From contig NMRA01000751.1 of the NCBI GenBank assembly GCA_002633005.1, forward strand, positions 103,666-167,665: 64,000 nt of DNA, given 5' to 3'. Under the pieces are notes generated by a model. The model was not told the DNA's origin, did not search any database, and was given only the letters and a program-made list of their open reading frames with translations. Positions 1 through 11,000 of the stretch are shown here, piece by piece. The position numbers and the translations under genes are program-made. Positions within the stretch are counted from its first letter, which is position 1, and the number at the start of each line of letters is the position of its first letter. Source of the stretch: Phoronis australis (Eukaryota; Phoronida; Phoronidae).

Positions 1-441
1 AACATGTGACATTTTGCTCAGCAGCAGAGCGTTCGGCTGCTATTATGGTGCTGGTGTGTTTGATTCCACGCTATTGCTAATTTCTGTACAAATATTTTTC
101 TCACCGAGTTTTGTTTTTCGCCCATAAGTGTATCTACAAAACCCACTGCAGGATCTTTATTAAATTTAGTAAGTGAATTTATGTGAAGATAACAGACGAT
201 GACTGTCAGGCGGATCAAACGGACGCTGTGCCCACAAGTGGCAATTTCAATTTGTTGTGTTTTCCTTCGTTTCTCTGAAGTTCCTTGACAGATTTTATGA
301 AATATGGCATGATCCCGTTCTTGGATGGAGTGTACGTTTTTGCGCCATCTAGTGGCCATTTTTATGATATAAATAAATAACCCTAAAAGCGCACCATTTG
401 CGATGCATTGGTGGGCACATTTCAACGCTCCGCGTTGCTCT
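1..441. repeat. 3' part of a tandem-monomer (pearl/DINE-like) element
   Basis: It contains a monomer box (gcgccatctagtggccattt, ~340) and the family's 3' end, TTTGCGATGCA then GTGGGCACAT and CAACGCTCCGCGTTGCTCTT. The same end closes the copy at 9612. It lies in a Raf intron. Confidence 0.55.
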
Positions 442-469
442 TGTTACAAAAATACCTCACATTTTGCAA

Positions 470-840
470 GTTGATTTTTCATAGAAACCAAACTAAGATA
501 CTAACTGAAAATTCCTAACAGCGTTTTTTGAGGTAAGTGGTGAAGTTTTCATTAGAAAGGTTTTATTAAAATCGACCGAAGGATTATTTTGCTGTGAATG
601 TACCTTTCTTAAAAATAAAATTTTGACTTCAAAATGTGTTAACGTAATAATAATAACGGCACATAAATATTAAATATTATTTTTATAATCCCCGATCTTT
701 GTCCTTTCGGAAAACATATAATTTTACCAGTTGACGGAGTCTGGGTTTTTGATATATGAGATAGAATTGAGACCATTAAATAAGGTTTGATATAACCTGA
801 AGATGAGTGCTTACAAATGGGTAATTCTGCTCTTGTGACT
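470..840. repeat. Dispersed repeat family A, copy 1
   Basis: It shares ATTTTGCT(G/A)TGAATGTACC, flanking GGTGAAGTTTTCATT and a downstream TTTCGGAAAA-like block with 17930-18290. A partial inverted pair of the family lies at 55165-55382. Confidence 0.6.
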
Positions 841-931
841 TTTGACGTAAGCTGATACTTTGAAAATTATATTGAAACACCCCATTAAAAAGCCATTCCA
901 TCGCCTAGTCTCCTTAACTCGCTCTCCTCAG

Positions 932-1050
932 ACATTTTTTTGCATGACGACTTTACGGTCAAGATTGGCGACTTTGGACTGGCCACAGTGAAGACACGGT
1001 GGAGTGGTTCACATCAGTTTCAACAGCCCACTGGCTCCATCTTGTGGATG
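932..1050 (+). CDS. RAF: Raf exon: DFG motif and activation segment
   Basis: The acceptor is ctcctcag and the donor is ATG|gtgagt. The exon completes a split Asn codon and then reads [20 protein letters not shown] onward to SILWM. The Mg-binding DFG and the phosphorylated TV site are intact. It ends in phase 0. Confidence 0.95.
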
Positions 1051-4000
1051 GTGAGTGAACTACCGCAGCTGCCAAAATGAGTCCACTTTCGTAAAAGTTA
1101 TGCACTGGATAACAACAGTGGCAACGAAGTATATGTCATATTGCCAAGTTGAATAATGCTTTTGATGTCGTGCAAGGGTCACACTTATCCAGTTTATTAA
1201 CCGCAGCTGTGATGGTCTTCTGCACTTCTGTGTGAATGAGTAGTCACAGAATGTAGTTTCCTAGAACTATTATAAGTGTGAAACGGTTATAAACCCGCCT
1301 TCCATCACAAAAACACCTGACTAAGACCACTTACTGGTCTCAAATTGCTCCTTTGTCAAAGCGGAGGTTATTTTTCGTGCTTTGAAAGAACTGACAGTTC
1401 ATTAGTGCTGGAGACCAGTCTCTGCCAGTTCACTTGTCACAGCCGGTCATTGTATGTGCCAAGCATGGTCTCGAAGCGTAACGAACTCTCAAGTCTTTGC
1501 AAACCTATAAATCTAAATCACTTCTCATCTGAGTAAGGAGCAAGCTGCAGTAAATGGTTTAAACCAAAAGTTTGCTTCTTGGGACGGTAAGCGGGATAAG
1601 CTTGATTAGCTAAAAAATATTTGAACTGCGACAATATATAGCGCCTGTACAATATGGAATTTGGTATTATAATATTGCATAAACTCAAGTTGTTAATGAT
1701 TGTTCAGGAGCTTGTTTAAATTTATAATTTTGGCACAAAGGAAGCATGAGTCGATGCTTTGAGTAGTGTGTTGCGTGTTGATGCTAGCCACAGTTGTATA
1801 TTACCTTGCAGGCGCCTGAGGTTATCCGAATGGAGGAAGAGAATCCATACACACCCCAGTCAGATGTTTACGCGTTTGGCATCTGCCTGTATGAGTTGAC
1901 TACCAGCCAGTTACCTTACTCACACATAAATAACAAGGATCAGGTACACTAGCTCCACACTTTGTCATAATTAGGGATTAAATGGCTAATAGTGCTTTAT
2001 GGCTCAAAACTGTGTGACAACCGAAATTCATTTTTTTCATCTAATGATGGAAGTTATTGAATTAGTGAAAGTGAATAATATTATCATTAAATATTTACTT
2101 ATTATTTTTATTATTTAGAGCTGAAACAGCCAATGGTGGTGTGAAAATATGGGTGTTGTATACGTCACGTTATTAACTGTGAAATATGGGAAAGTAGAGC
2201 CAATCCGTGTAGAGCAGTAGAAGCCATATACAACAGTAGAAGCCCCATTTTACAGTTGGTGTGTAGTCTTCTGGTGAAGTAAATTTGGGTTACCTAAAAC
2301 ATTGATTGAAGACGTGGCTCCTAAGAAAGCAGTGTTACTGTTGTAAAAACAGCAAAGGTTGAGCAATGGAAATCACGATGCGACTATGGTTAGGCCTCGC
2401 TAGTTTCAGTCTGGGTCATCATAAGTAGGTCAAACTAACTAGCGTCCCCGGCCAACAAAATGAGCCAAAAATGATAACTTCGGTTTTATTTTCATTCGTG
2501 GATGGCATCATAACAAGCCATCTATCTTTAAGTCGTTAGTTTTTGTAACAGAAATGAAATTCTGTGTAAGACAAGTTTTGTCATTTGTAGCTCTTAAAAG
2601 TAGGATGCACAATTGTATGACACACATGCAAAAGATATTTTATAGCAACTCTTGAGCTAAGTATTATATTGACTTAAGTTTTGAATTGGTTGCAAGTGTT
2701 CTAGAGGTTTGGTACATGTCTTACTTTTCTGAAAAAAATGAACCAAAAAATGAAACTGAAGCTCGTCCCGAAACTGAAAACTTTGAGCTGTTTTCAGCCC
2801 TTATGATAGTAGTATTGGCGATGGTTGTGTTCTCATTGATTAGCGTAGATGATTAACATCTTTACATTTGATACAAGTTGACTTTGATCCAGCTTCCTTC
2901 TCAAATCAGCAAGGATCTGATTGGTAAAGTGGAACCTTAGTGATGATCCTGTTAGTAGTGTTACCTGTTGTTTTCATTAAGTGCCTTTATCGTATGCCTG
3001 GATGTGGTATCGTTATTGGAAGCTCTTTGGTGGGTCTTGCTTCTTTTGGATTAGAAAAGATTTTATTCGTGGTTATATGGAGAATCCTACAGGAATCTCT
3101 GGTTTATGACATGGGCAAAACCTCTTGGAAATTTTGTCAAAATTCTGAGATTTGACGAGGGATTTTGACGAAATTTCCAAGAGGTTTTGCCCAAGTCATA
3201 AAGCTGAGATGAGTGTAAGATTTGTTTTCTCACATGAAGTGTAAAAATGATCTTTTGTGCTAAAAAATTTGACGTGTCTGAAACTTTCAACCACATGACG
3301 CAACTTTTGTAAAAACATGCTTCCGCAGTGTAAAGTAATTCAGTTGCTTTTTGTTAATAGTTTTGTTTTAAGCTTAACAATTGTAAATTGCATTCAGGTT
3401 TCGTAGCAAATATTCAAGTTAGAATCTAATAAATAGTCTGAAGTAATATTAAATATTGATAAATAACAGTCAGCAATGCTTCCCCGCGTGTGAGCACTGA
3501 ATTGACCTTCAAACAGCACAGCTAGAAAGTCTCACTGCATTCCTTGAGTTGGGCAGGTCTCTCTTTGAATGAACGCAGATATGAAATTCATCGTCGAAGA
3601 TGAGTCCGTTCAAGAAGTTTTTAGCATGTCCTGACTGGAGTATGTATAGTTGCGACACCCGATTTGTCAATCATAACCATGTCACCTTCTCGGAATTCCG
3701 GCATTGTTTGTTGACAAGCGTTTGGTTGGTTTAGTGTTTTGCAGACGATAAAATGTAAGACGTATGGATTTTTGCTTTCCACTACTTTGTGACTTGCCCA
3801 TGTAATATCAAAAAAATTACATACTCAGTGTTATTAACCAGTCTTGTCGTAACACATTTCAGGTCATGTGAGAAAATAACGGTTGTTATTCTTGTTACTG
3901 CATGACTCTTATTTCTGCAGATACTTTTCATGGTTGGCAAGGGTTACCTGAGACCGGACTTATCAAAGTGCCGGTCAGACACACCCAAGGCATTCAAGCG

Positions 4001-5850
4001 ACTATTGCAGGACTGTTGCAAGTTCAACCGCGACGAGCGACCATTGTTCCCACAGGTAAAATATTTTGAGATCTAGGATTTTCTGTGAAACTTTATTTTT
4101 GTCTCATTTTTTGAAATTTGAATCTGCTGTTGTGATATGCAGTGCTTTTATTGAAGATTTTAAGGATGGTGAGGATGTGGTTATGCGTATGAAACTTAGT
4201 AAACGGTGTTCGTAAGCACTAAGACTTGCTTTATCAAATTAACTGTTTAGAGCCAAGTTGTAACCAAAGGGCAATGAAAATTCATTAATCAATACATTCA
4301 TAGAAATATTACTAATAGAAAATTAGTGGCACAATAAATAGTTTAATTCATAAAGGTTGAGAATAAGTGCTGTACCTTCATGTGACGTTCTACATTTTAA
4401 TTTTGATTGAATATATGGTAGATTATAGACAACATAGTCGCAACTCCGACATTTTCCTTTGGAATATCCTAGAGGAGGCGCCACTCTCCTCAATGACCAA
4501 TCTCGGCCTCTGATTAGTATATTGTGATGGGGAACTAATCAAGTAACTTCGACATTGTAAAATTGTAAAATTATGGAATTCATCGTTTTCCCTGACAAGT
4601 GTCTTACAAATGAGACAAAAGCAAAGTTGATGTGACTTATACATGCAAAACGCACCAAAAAAAAAAGCAGCCAGTGACCATATGGAACTTTCCTGTGACA
4701 TTTTGAAAATTTTGAGATGTGGCAAATTGTAACTTGCCATTAAACAAGAATTGAATGCAATCTGCGTGAGGGACTGTCTCATTACTTCTGGGAGAGAAGA
4801 ACATTTCCAGACGGTATCTCTGAGATCTAATTGAAGGGTTTTGACGAAACTTGACACAGAGACAAGTGACAGCAATCTGCTGGCACCATTCAATTTTCAG
4901 ATGAATTCGATTCCTTTAGAATCCGTTTTGGTTTCGACTAGAACCTTTCCACTATTTTTAAGCATATGGTGTTTTCAGATCGTCTCTTTTTCTGCCAGTT
5001 TGACCTTTGGGCAGTCCAGCGTCCAGTAAGTGAGTGTCCTGGGCTAGATTTTAGAAAGGGCACGACCTTGACTTGTGTAATTTTAGGTACTACAATTTTT
5101 TAGTTTGGAATTGAATCTCAGTTGCATTGAAAAGCATCATTTCTTTTTGGTCGGCATTATGAAATCCAGGGAATACAGAAATACACAACTGAATTTAAAG
5201 TAAAAAACTTGACAATGACAGACAAATTTATTCAATTGACATAAAATTTACTCAGAATTGATTTGGGCAGTCATTCAGTTCTATACAATGCTGCGTTTGA
5301 GCAGTATTTACCATTAGCACTCATTACAACATACATGTAGAGTCCACTGTAGCCATCTCCTCAACATTTATCAAAATCACAGTGAACGCAGAATGTAATA
5401 ACATCGTGCTCACGTGCAAGTATGCGTACACTTATGTTTGTGAATCTTCTCTGTTCTGACACACCTCTTTGAGGCAGAACCCGTCCTCTTTAATGATGCA
5501 TTTCCGCAACATTTTAAAAATTTCCTTGTTGAAAAAAGTGCGATGTGGTAGTCAACACATTAAAAGACACAGGTGATCGAAATATAATTTTTATTTGTTC
5601 ATTTTTGATTATTATCGTGTCACCGAACTGCCTACTACGACCGATTGTTTCATTGCAGATCCTGGCTTCTCTGGAGATGCTGGCACGCAGCCTTCCCAAG
5701 TTGCACCGCAGCACATCGGAACCCACGCTGAACCGGACGCACTTACAGGCAGACGATCCCGACTTTATGTATACGTGTGCGTCACCCATGACGCCTATCA
5801 ACTGTCAGTTTGGAGCTTTTCCCTTCTTCAGTACACTGTCCAATTACTGA
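932..5850 (+). CDS. RAF: Raf serine/threonine kinase, 3' coding exons (B-Raf/Raf-1 ortholog)
   Basis: Raf is the MAP3K that phosphorylates MEK downstream of Ras at the plasma membrane. Four exons are read: 932-1050, 1812-1943, 3921-4055 and 5659-5850, all with GT-AG borders and matching phases. Together they encode the DFG motif ([11 protein letters not shown]), the activation segment with the TV pair equal to human B-Raf T599/V600, the APE motif, the rest of the kinase C-lobe, and a tail with RSTSEP, the conserved C-terminal 14-3-3 phosphosite. The tail ends in CASPMTPI and GAFPFF, close to vertebrate Raf ends. The first three exons are 119, 132 and 135 nt, the lengths I recall for human BRAF exons 15-17. 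The Ras-binding, cysteine-rich and N-lobe exons lie before the window. Invertebrates usually have a single Raf, so B-Raf versus C-Raf assignment is not meaningful. Confidence 0.96.
1812..1943 (+). CDS. RAF: Raf exon: APE motif and C-lobe
   Basis: The acceptor is ttgcag and the donor is CAG|gtacac. The 44 codons start APEVIRM and contain [15 protein letters not shown], the alphaF region of the kinase C-lobe. Phase 0 at both ends. Confidence 0.95.
3108..3199. repeat. Long hairpin in Raf intron
   Basis: Arms of about 38 bp (3108-3145 and 3161-3199) read GGGCAAAACCTCTTGGAAAT on one side and its complement on the other, with only a few mismatches and a 15-nt loop. Confidence 0.85.
3921..4055 (+). 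CDS. RAF: Raf exon: C-lobe MVGKGYL to RPLFPQ
   Basis: The acceptor is tctgcag and the donor is CAG|gtaaaa. The 45 codons include the [13 protein letters not shown] and RDERPLFPQ blocks typical of Raf. Phase 0 at both ends. Confidence 0.95.
4056..5658. other. Raf last intron, no gene recognised
   Basis: It is AT-rich intron sequence. The 156-codon open frame on the minus strand at 4423-4893 matches nothing I know. No clear repeat boundary is visible. Confidence 0.5.
5659..5850 (+). CDS. RAF: Raf terminal exon with 14-3-3 site and stop
   Basis: The acceptor is cattgcag. The 63 codons begin [18 protein letters not shown] and end FFSTLSNY before TGA at 5848-5850. The RSTSEP motif matches the Raf C-terminal 14-3-3 docking phosphoserine. 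Confidence 0.95.
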   Translation: MLASLEMLARSLPKLHRSTSEPTLNRTHLQADDPDFMYTCASPMTPINCQFGAFPFFSTLSNY

Positions 5851-8060
5851 GCTCTGTCGATTCTTCTGTGCACAGAATGTCAAACTATATAACATACTCT
5901 GTGGCTCTTGAGGTCTGTTAAGTAAGATTTCGAACTGCAGAGTTGAGCATGCAGAAGGGTGCGTTCAGGGGCTAGAGGACAATGTTACTAATGTCTTATT
6001 ATTACATTCTCTCTAATAAACGCCCACATTTGTACGAGCACCCCCTACTCAATTTCAGACTGCTTGAATAAATACCCCCTGTGAACATTCGAAAGGGAAT
6101 TGTGCTGTAAAGTGTTCAATGTTTCATCTACTTTCAGCAGTACTGAATGGAAACCTTAGTCGCTAGCTTTATTGGTTGTCACTTTGAGCTGTAAAGAAGC
6201 ACTCCCAAAACGTTCCTTTTGAGGTGCACTTGCTAAGGCAAATACCATAAGAAATTGTGGCAAGAACTTAAGAAGTCTCAGTGATTAAGGATGAGTGATG
6301 AATGTGGGTCAGAGGTCACCAGCTGCTGACAGCTTGAATTTATATTTCAGTATTAGAAAAGAACAATTATGGAATATATTTGAAAATTAGCCCATCCAGG
6401 TTTGCAAAGTTGAAGGTGAATTGGTCACTCATTTCTGGAAAATAGAAATCAGGGTCTTTAGATTCCGTTTTTAAATTGAATGACATTTCTAATGAACAAG
6501 TTCCGAAACAAAATTCATCATTGTAGTGTCGGGGAATCCACCAACTCGGTTTACTGAAATTATTCACACTTGTGAAATGTTTTGTTTGCCAGCTTTGACT
6601 GGTTTTCTTATTAATGTTCCCCAGAATCGCTTAATAACTCCGTGTAACAGAGGTTTGTAGTCGATTGTTGTTAAGTGCTTGTTTCCATATATTGTTGCAA
6701 GCAGCATGAAAAGATTGTATTAACGCATGTCTGTTCCTGTGATCACACGGTTTTGGAGGAAGGAGGCATTACGTAGTTATGTGTCACCTGAGTGAATTAA
6801 ATCTAGGCCGTGTTCTTTGGAGGCAAGAAACTCATGAGAAAATCTTGTTTGATAGCATGTTTCGCTTGCAGCTGATGGTGTTATCTCGTGAAGACTTGCG
6901 TGATGTGTTTTTGCGAGTTTCTTGTGTCTGCAGAGTACAACCTGTATTTTACTACAAAAGGAAAGTAATAAGTATTGTCACAAAATTATAAAGATCACAG
7001 CTATACTTAAAACATCATCACTACGTGAAAACAATGAAATATTTTGAGTGGAAATAGCAGACAGATGAAAGGTGGGGCATCTTGTACTAATGTGACATTC
7101 ATTTTGAAATTATGTATAAATTGTGCACTGGCAATACATCCCATACCCTGCGCTTACTTAAAGAAATCCACCTGCGATGCCTTTAATCTAAAAGACTCCG
7201 TGTTGCTAGCAATAGCTCATCCAAAAAGAAAGCTAAAACTGGCACTGACTTTCACTCAACTGTTGCATTTTGAATGTTAGTTATCTCTGCTGGCCTAGTA
7301 ATTTGTCTCTGGCAATGTTGGGGTTTCAAATTATTCATTTTCTGTTGTCGACTGAACCTGTACCATACTATGTATTAAACATGTGTCAGTCCTGCTGCTA
7401 AATTATATTTAAATTATATTATTTTATTATGCTGCATTATTGAACTTATGACTGATGAAGATAAACGTGTGGCCGGTTTTATGACTGACAGCAGGCATAA
7501 CCTGAAATATTGCATATTTTGCCAGCGTGCTTATTGTCAAATGGTAGAGAGTCGGACTTGGTTCTTGCATTTTTTATTATCTTAAGAAACGTTTGATCAT
7601 CAGTGCATATCAATTGTAACCACGGAATTGGGATGACCCAAGAGAATCTGGTTTCAACAGTGTACAATTGTGGGCTAAATCTATTTTCTTTAAAGTTTTG
7701 CCCATCACTATAGCGTTATTCTGCTAGTTGTATTCATCCATAAGCGGCTTAATGAAGTTAGTATCCACTTTTCAATCACAGTACTTAACCTTCACCAAAC
7801 CCTGGATGGTACAGTTATGTTATTTTCATATGCATGTTTTGGTTTGGCATATTTAATGATAGTTGATCACTTATACCTTTGAAGCTACAGTTCTGTACAG
7901 TATTTGTTTGCCCTGCCCAAGTTTCTTTGACCAAAGCCTTCTGAGAAGTACGAATGGATATTTAATACCAACTGAACTGTCACTTAATTATTTTCAATTC
8001 CACTAAATTTTGGAGTTAGTGTCACAGATCCTGTCACAGGACATTTTTTTTGTCAAAGGT
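5851..8060. other. Raf 3' flank
   Basis: It is a 3' UTR and intergenic stretch with no recognisable coding sequence. A relic of the AAGCGCCC element may lie near 6010-6080 (taataaacgcccac). Confidence 0.4.
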
Positions 8061-8280
8061 TTAAGTGACATCATTTTATAATCAAAGCTATGCTATGTAT
8101 CTCATTAAATTCCATCGAGCAGTGGCGACTGGCTGTATGGAGTGATATCAGGTTTTGGACTGGACGAGGGAAAGGCTTCAGTTTTGTACACAATGTTTCA
8201 GTTTTGGCCAAGATGCCTGCAGTGATTAAAGTTTGAGATGGATTTGACCTTTTTGGCTCCCTCTCGTGGCGATTTTTATT

Positions 8281-8480
8281 ATGCACCCACGTGTACATAA
8301 TGTGGGTGCATGTTGCCATCTTCTGTGTCTGGGGATCGGCTGATATGTTCTTTTGGAGCTGACGAAGGATGGCAAGTTTCGGAGGGATTTGACTACTGCT
8401 GTGCCCCTTAGTGGCAATTATGTATGTTGGGAATTGTTTAATGGATTTTCATGAAATTTCTAAAATAAGTTACTATTAAT
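8281..8480 (+). repeat. Truncated tandem-monomer element with hairpin head
   Basis: A palindromic head TGCACCCACGTGTACATAAT / GTGGGTGCA is followed by one monomer ending CCCTTAGTGGCAATT. It sits directly before the longer copy at 8507. Confidence 0.55.
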
Positions 8481-8506
8481 GAGACCATGATGCCTTTTCA
8501 TTTTTA

Positions 8507-9612
8507 TGCGCCCACATATTTATATGTGGACGCATTATGCCGTCATCTCTGTCCGTCCGTCCGGCCGTCCGTCCGGGCGGCGTCCGTCCGGCGTCCGCTG
8601 CTCTATCTCCAAAACCCTTTGACATACATTCATGAAATTTGGCACATATGTTCCATTCATGAATGGGACGGCATGTGCGAACTTTCGGATGGATCCGACT
8701 ACCGGTGTGCCCCCTAGTGGCAATTTTAGTTTTTTACGCTTACCTTTGTATCTTCAAAAGTCCTGAACGGATTTTCATGAAATTTGGTATGTAGGCACCT
8801 AGTAGTGAGATGACGCTATCCTGCCGTTTTCGGATGGATTCGACATAGTTTGCGCCACCTAGTGGCCATTTTTANCCAATAGGGAGCACAGCAATAATCA
8901 AATTCCTACAAAATTTGTGGCCAGCCGTTTCCACATGTGTAGGAAAACATCGCAGAATTTCACAAAAATCCTGTGAAGGATTAAAGAGATGCATTGTTAT
9001 GGAGATGGCAATAGCAGAGTTTGATTTGAGGTGCTCATAGTGGGTGTCCAATTTTGGCATCCTTTCTAACTCTGCAATGTGGTTTGAAGAATTCTTCTGG
9101 AATGCTGTACTATTGAAGGAAAACAATGGATAGCGTCAACTGCTGCTACACTGTGTGGTGGCAGTTTTTTGCCTTTACCTCCATATCTAACAAATTAGAT
9201 GAAGGAGCTTCATAAAACTTTGAGTAAAATTTTATCCAGGTCATCCCATTCTTGGACAGTTCTGATTATTTTGTACTGTGCCCTCTGGTGGTAATTAAAT
9301 TAATTTGCTTTTGTATATCTGCTAAACTGAAGAATTATGGCAAATGAATGAGTTCCTATTAATAAAGTGACCACGACTGTTCTTGATTATTGGATGGATC
9401 AAAGTACTGCAGTGCTCGTAGTGGTTATTTTTTTACAGCTATCATAATTGCTAGCAAGCTGGCCACGTTTTGGGTGTTTACACAAAATTTTAAGTTCATT
9501 ATTGTTGCTCAGTCTAGTATGTGGAAATGTTTGAAACATGGGTACCCCCGATATCTTTGCCATTTGCGATGCACGTGGTAGGCGCATATCAACGCTCTGC
9601 ATTGCTCTTGTA
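8507..9612 (+). mobile_element. Pearl/DINE-like non-autonomous element, near complete
   Basis: The order is a palindromic head TGCGCCCACATATTTATATG (8507-8534), a GTCC microsatellite (8549-8595), ~145-bp monomers each ending in CCTAGTGGC (boxes at 8715 and 8860), degraded monomers, and the end CAACGCTCTGCATTGCTCTT (9590-9612). Head hairpin, tetranucleotide microsatellite and tandem core are the features described for pearl elements of oyster and DINE-1/Helentron-related elements. An N lies at 8875. It has no ORF. Confidence 0.6.
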
Positions 9613-10680
9613 CATTACATTGTGTCAAGTGTCCGATTCACCACCACCAACTTGATTTTTTTCAAGTGAGTGAGTTGCATGGGTCTTAAAAAAACTGTGC
9701 CGTTGGTGATGTTGTAGTTTTGGTTTTTAAGACAAGTGTTGCCAGGAAGGACTGGTACTATACAAAAGTCATGCATGTATGTACATAAAATCGCGCAATT
9801 TGCTGTCTGTATTAATAGTAACGAGTAAACAGGGTTATCCCCGTACAAGTGACTCTTCATGTTTGTGCAATGCATTAGTGCAAATTGTCATGTTATGGCT
9901 GGTGTCATGCTGTATTCAGTTTACAAACTCTTGTCATATGCCACCATTGACACTGAAAATTTATTTAACATTTACATTTATTTAAAATGTACAGAATTAA
10001 TGTAAACGTTTGGTTTTTAATCATTCTGTATTTGTTTGTTATGGTGGTATAGTCATGCTGTACTGTAAGTTTATTTAATGCTTGTTTTCTTGACAAGTGA
10101 TTTTCGGATTCATCTAAAAAGAGTTAATTAATAATACAATCAATCATGATGGTAACCATGTAAAAGAATTTTAATTATGGTTCTGAACACATTTTGTAAA
10201 GTGCAGCTATAATTTTGAAATCCCAATGAAACAGTTTACAGTGTAGTGTATCTACCCTCAAATGAGTCTCACGGTTACCACACGTCTTTGTTCAAGTGCT
10301 TCACTTTGAATGCCATAAGTCTTGATCACGGCTAAAATGTGCCGTGTTTCTTTTTACACGTGTCGACATTCAAAATGTCCACTATGCGTGCACCATATGT
10401 ATACCATTAGTTGTAATCTTGTGAATATCAACTAATATCTGTAATCTTGTGAATATCAACTAATATCATTCTGTAAATGATACTGTAATGTACAAAATAA
10501 ACTGTACGTATAAGCAAAATATTTTATCATGATCATTCCTGGTTATTTTGATAATGGTATATACGTGAATGGCTCTCAAATTTTCATCAGTTTATTGCTA
10601 GATATTGAGGGGGCTTCATTGTATGGATTTTGCTATAGAAATAGTAGTCCAACCTCCCTTTGATACACAAACTAGGCGTG
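9613..10680. other. Intergenic stretch with a 28-bp direct repeat
   Basis: The unit TGTAATCTTGTGAATATCAA CTAATATC occurs twice head to tail at 10412-10439 and 10440-10467. No coding sequence is recognised. Confidence 0.5.
10496..10501 (+). terminator. Candidate distal poly(A) signal, + strand
   Basis: AATAAA follows a direct 28-bp repeat. It could end a long Raf 3' UTR. A nearer AATAAA lies at 6067-6072, 217 bp after the Raf stop, and is the simpler choice. Confidence 0.25.
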
Positions 10681-10689
10681 ATTAGAACG

Positions 10690-11000
10690 GACTATCGTGA
10701 GAAGACCATCCCCAACAGAGGGCATTGACGTTGAATTGGATTACTACAGAACAGTGTTAAAGAGATGTGGCCATCCTGGGTGGTCATTCCACAAGGCAGA
10801 CCATCGTGTAGTCGGGCCACAGAACACGTAGTTTAATATCAGGATAACATTACTTTTTGTGCCAGGGATTTCAGACCAGGTTAAATCTCTCATGAGGGGC
10901 CACGATATTTCTGTTTTGTTCAAACCAATTAACACCTTAAGGAGTCAGCTAATGAATGTGAAAGATAAGACCACGAAAGAGAAGGTGTCCTTGTTACGTG
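10690..11000 (+). pseudogene. Penelope-like element fragment (RT to GIY-YIG connector)
   Basis: Across frameshifts the translation gives DYYRTVLKRCGHPGWSFHKA, then FVPGISDQVKSLM and LFKPINTLRSQL. This pattern is typical of the Penelope segment between the reverse transcriptase and the GIY-YIG endonuclease. No RT core or endonuclease is found beside it. Confidence 0.65.

Noticed and set aside
18-425. 135-codon minus-strand frame at the window start
   Set aside because: It lies in a tandem-monomer repeat 3' end; the translation has no domain.
4423-4893. 156-codon minus-strand open frame in the Raf last intron
   Set aside because: No recognisable domain, low-complexity mixture of residues, and position inside an intron; most likely chance.
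5545-5921. Overlapping + and minus frames over the last Raf exon
   Set aside because: The exon from 5659 in the Raf frame explains this stretch; the other frames are shadows and the ATG at 5545 is intronic.
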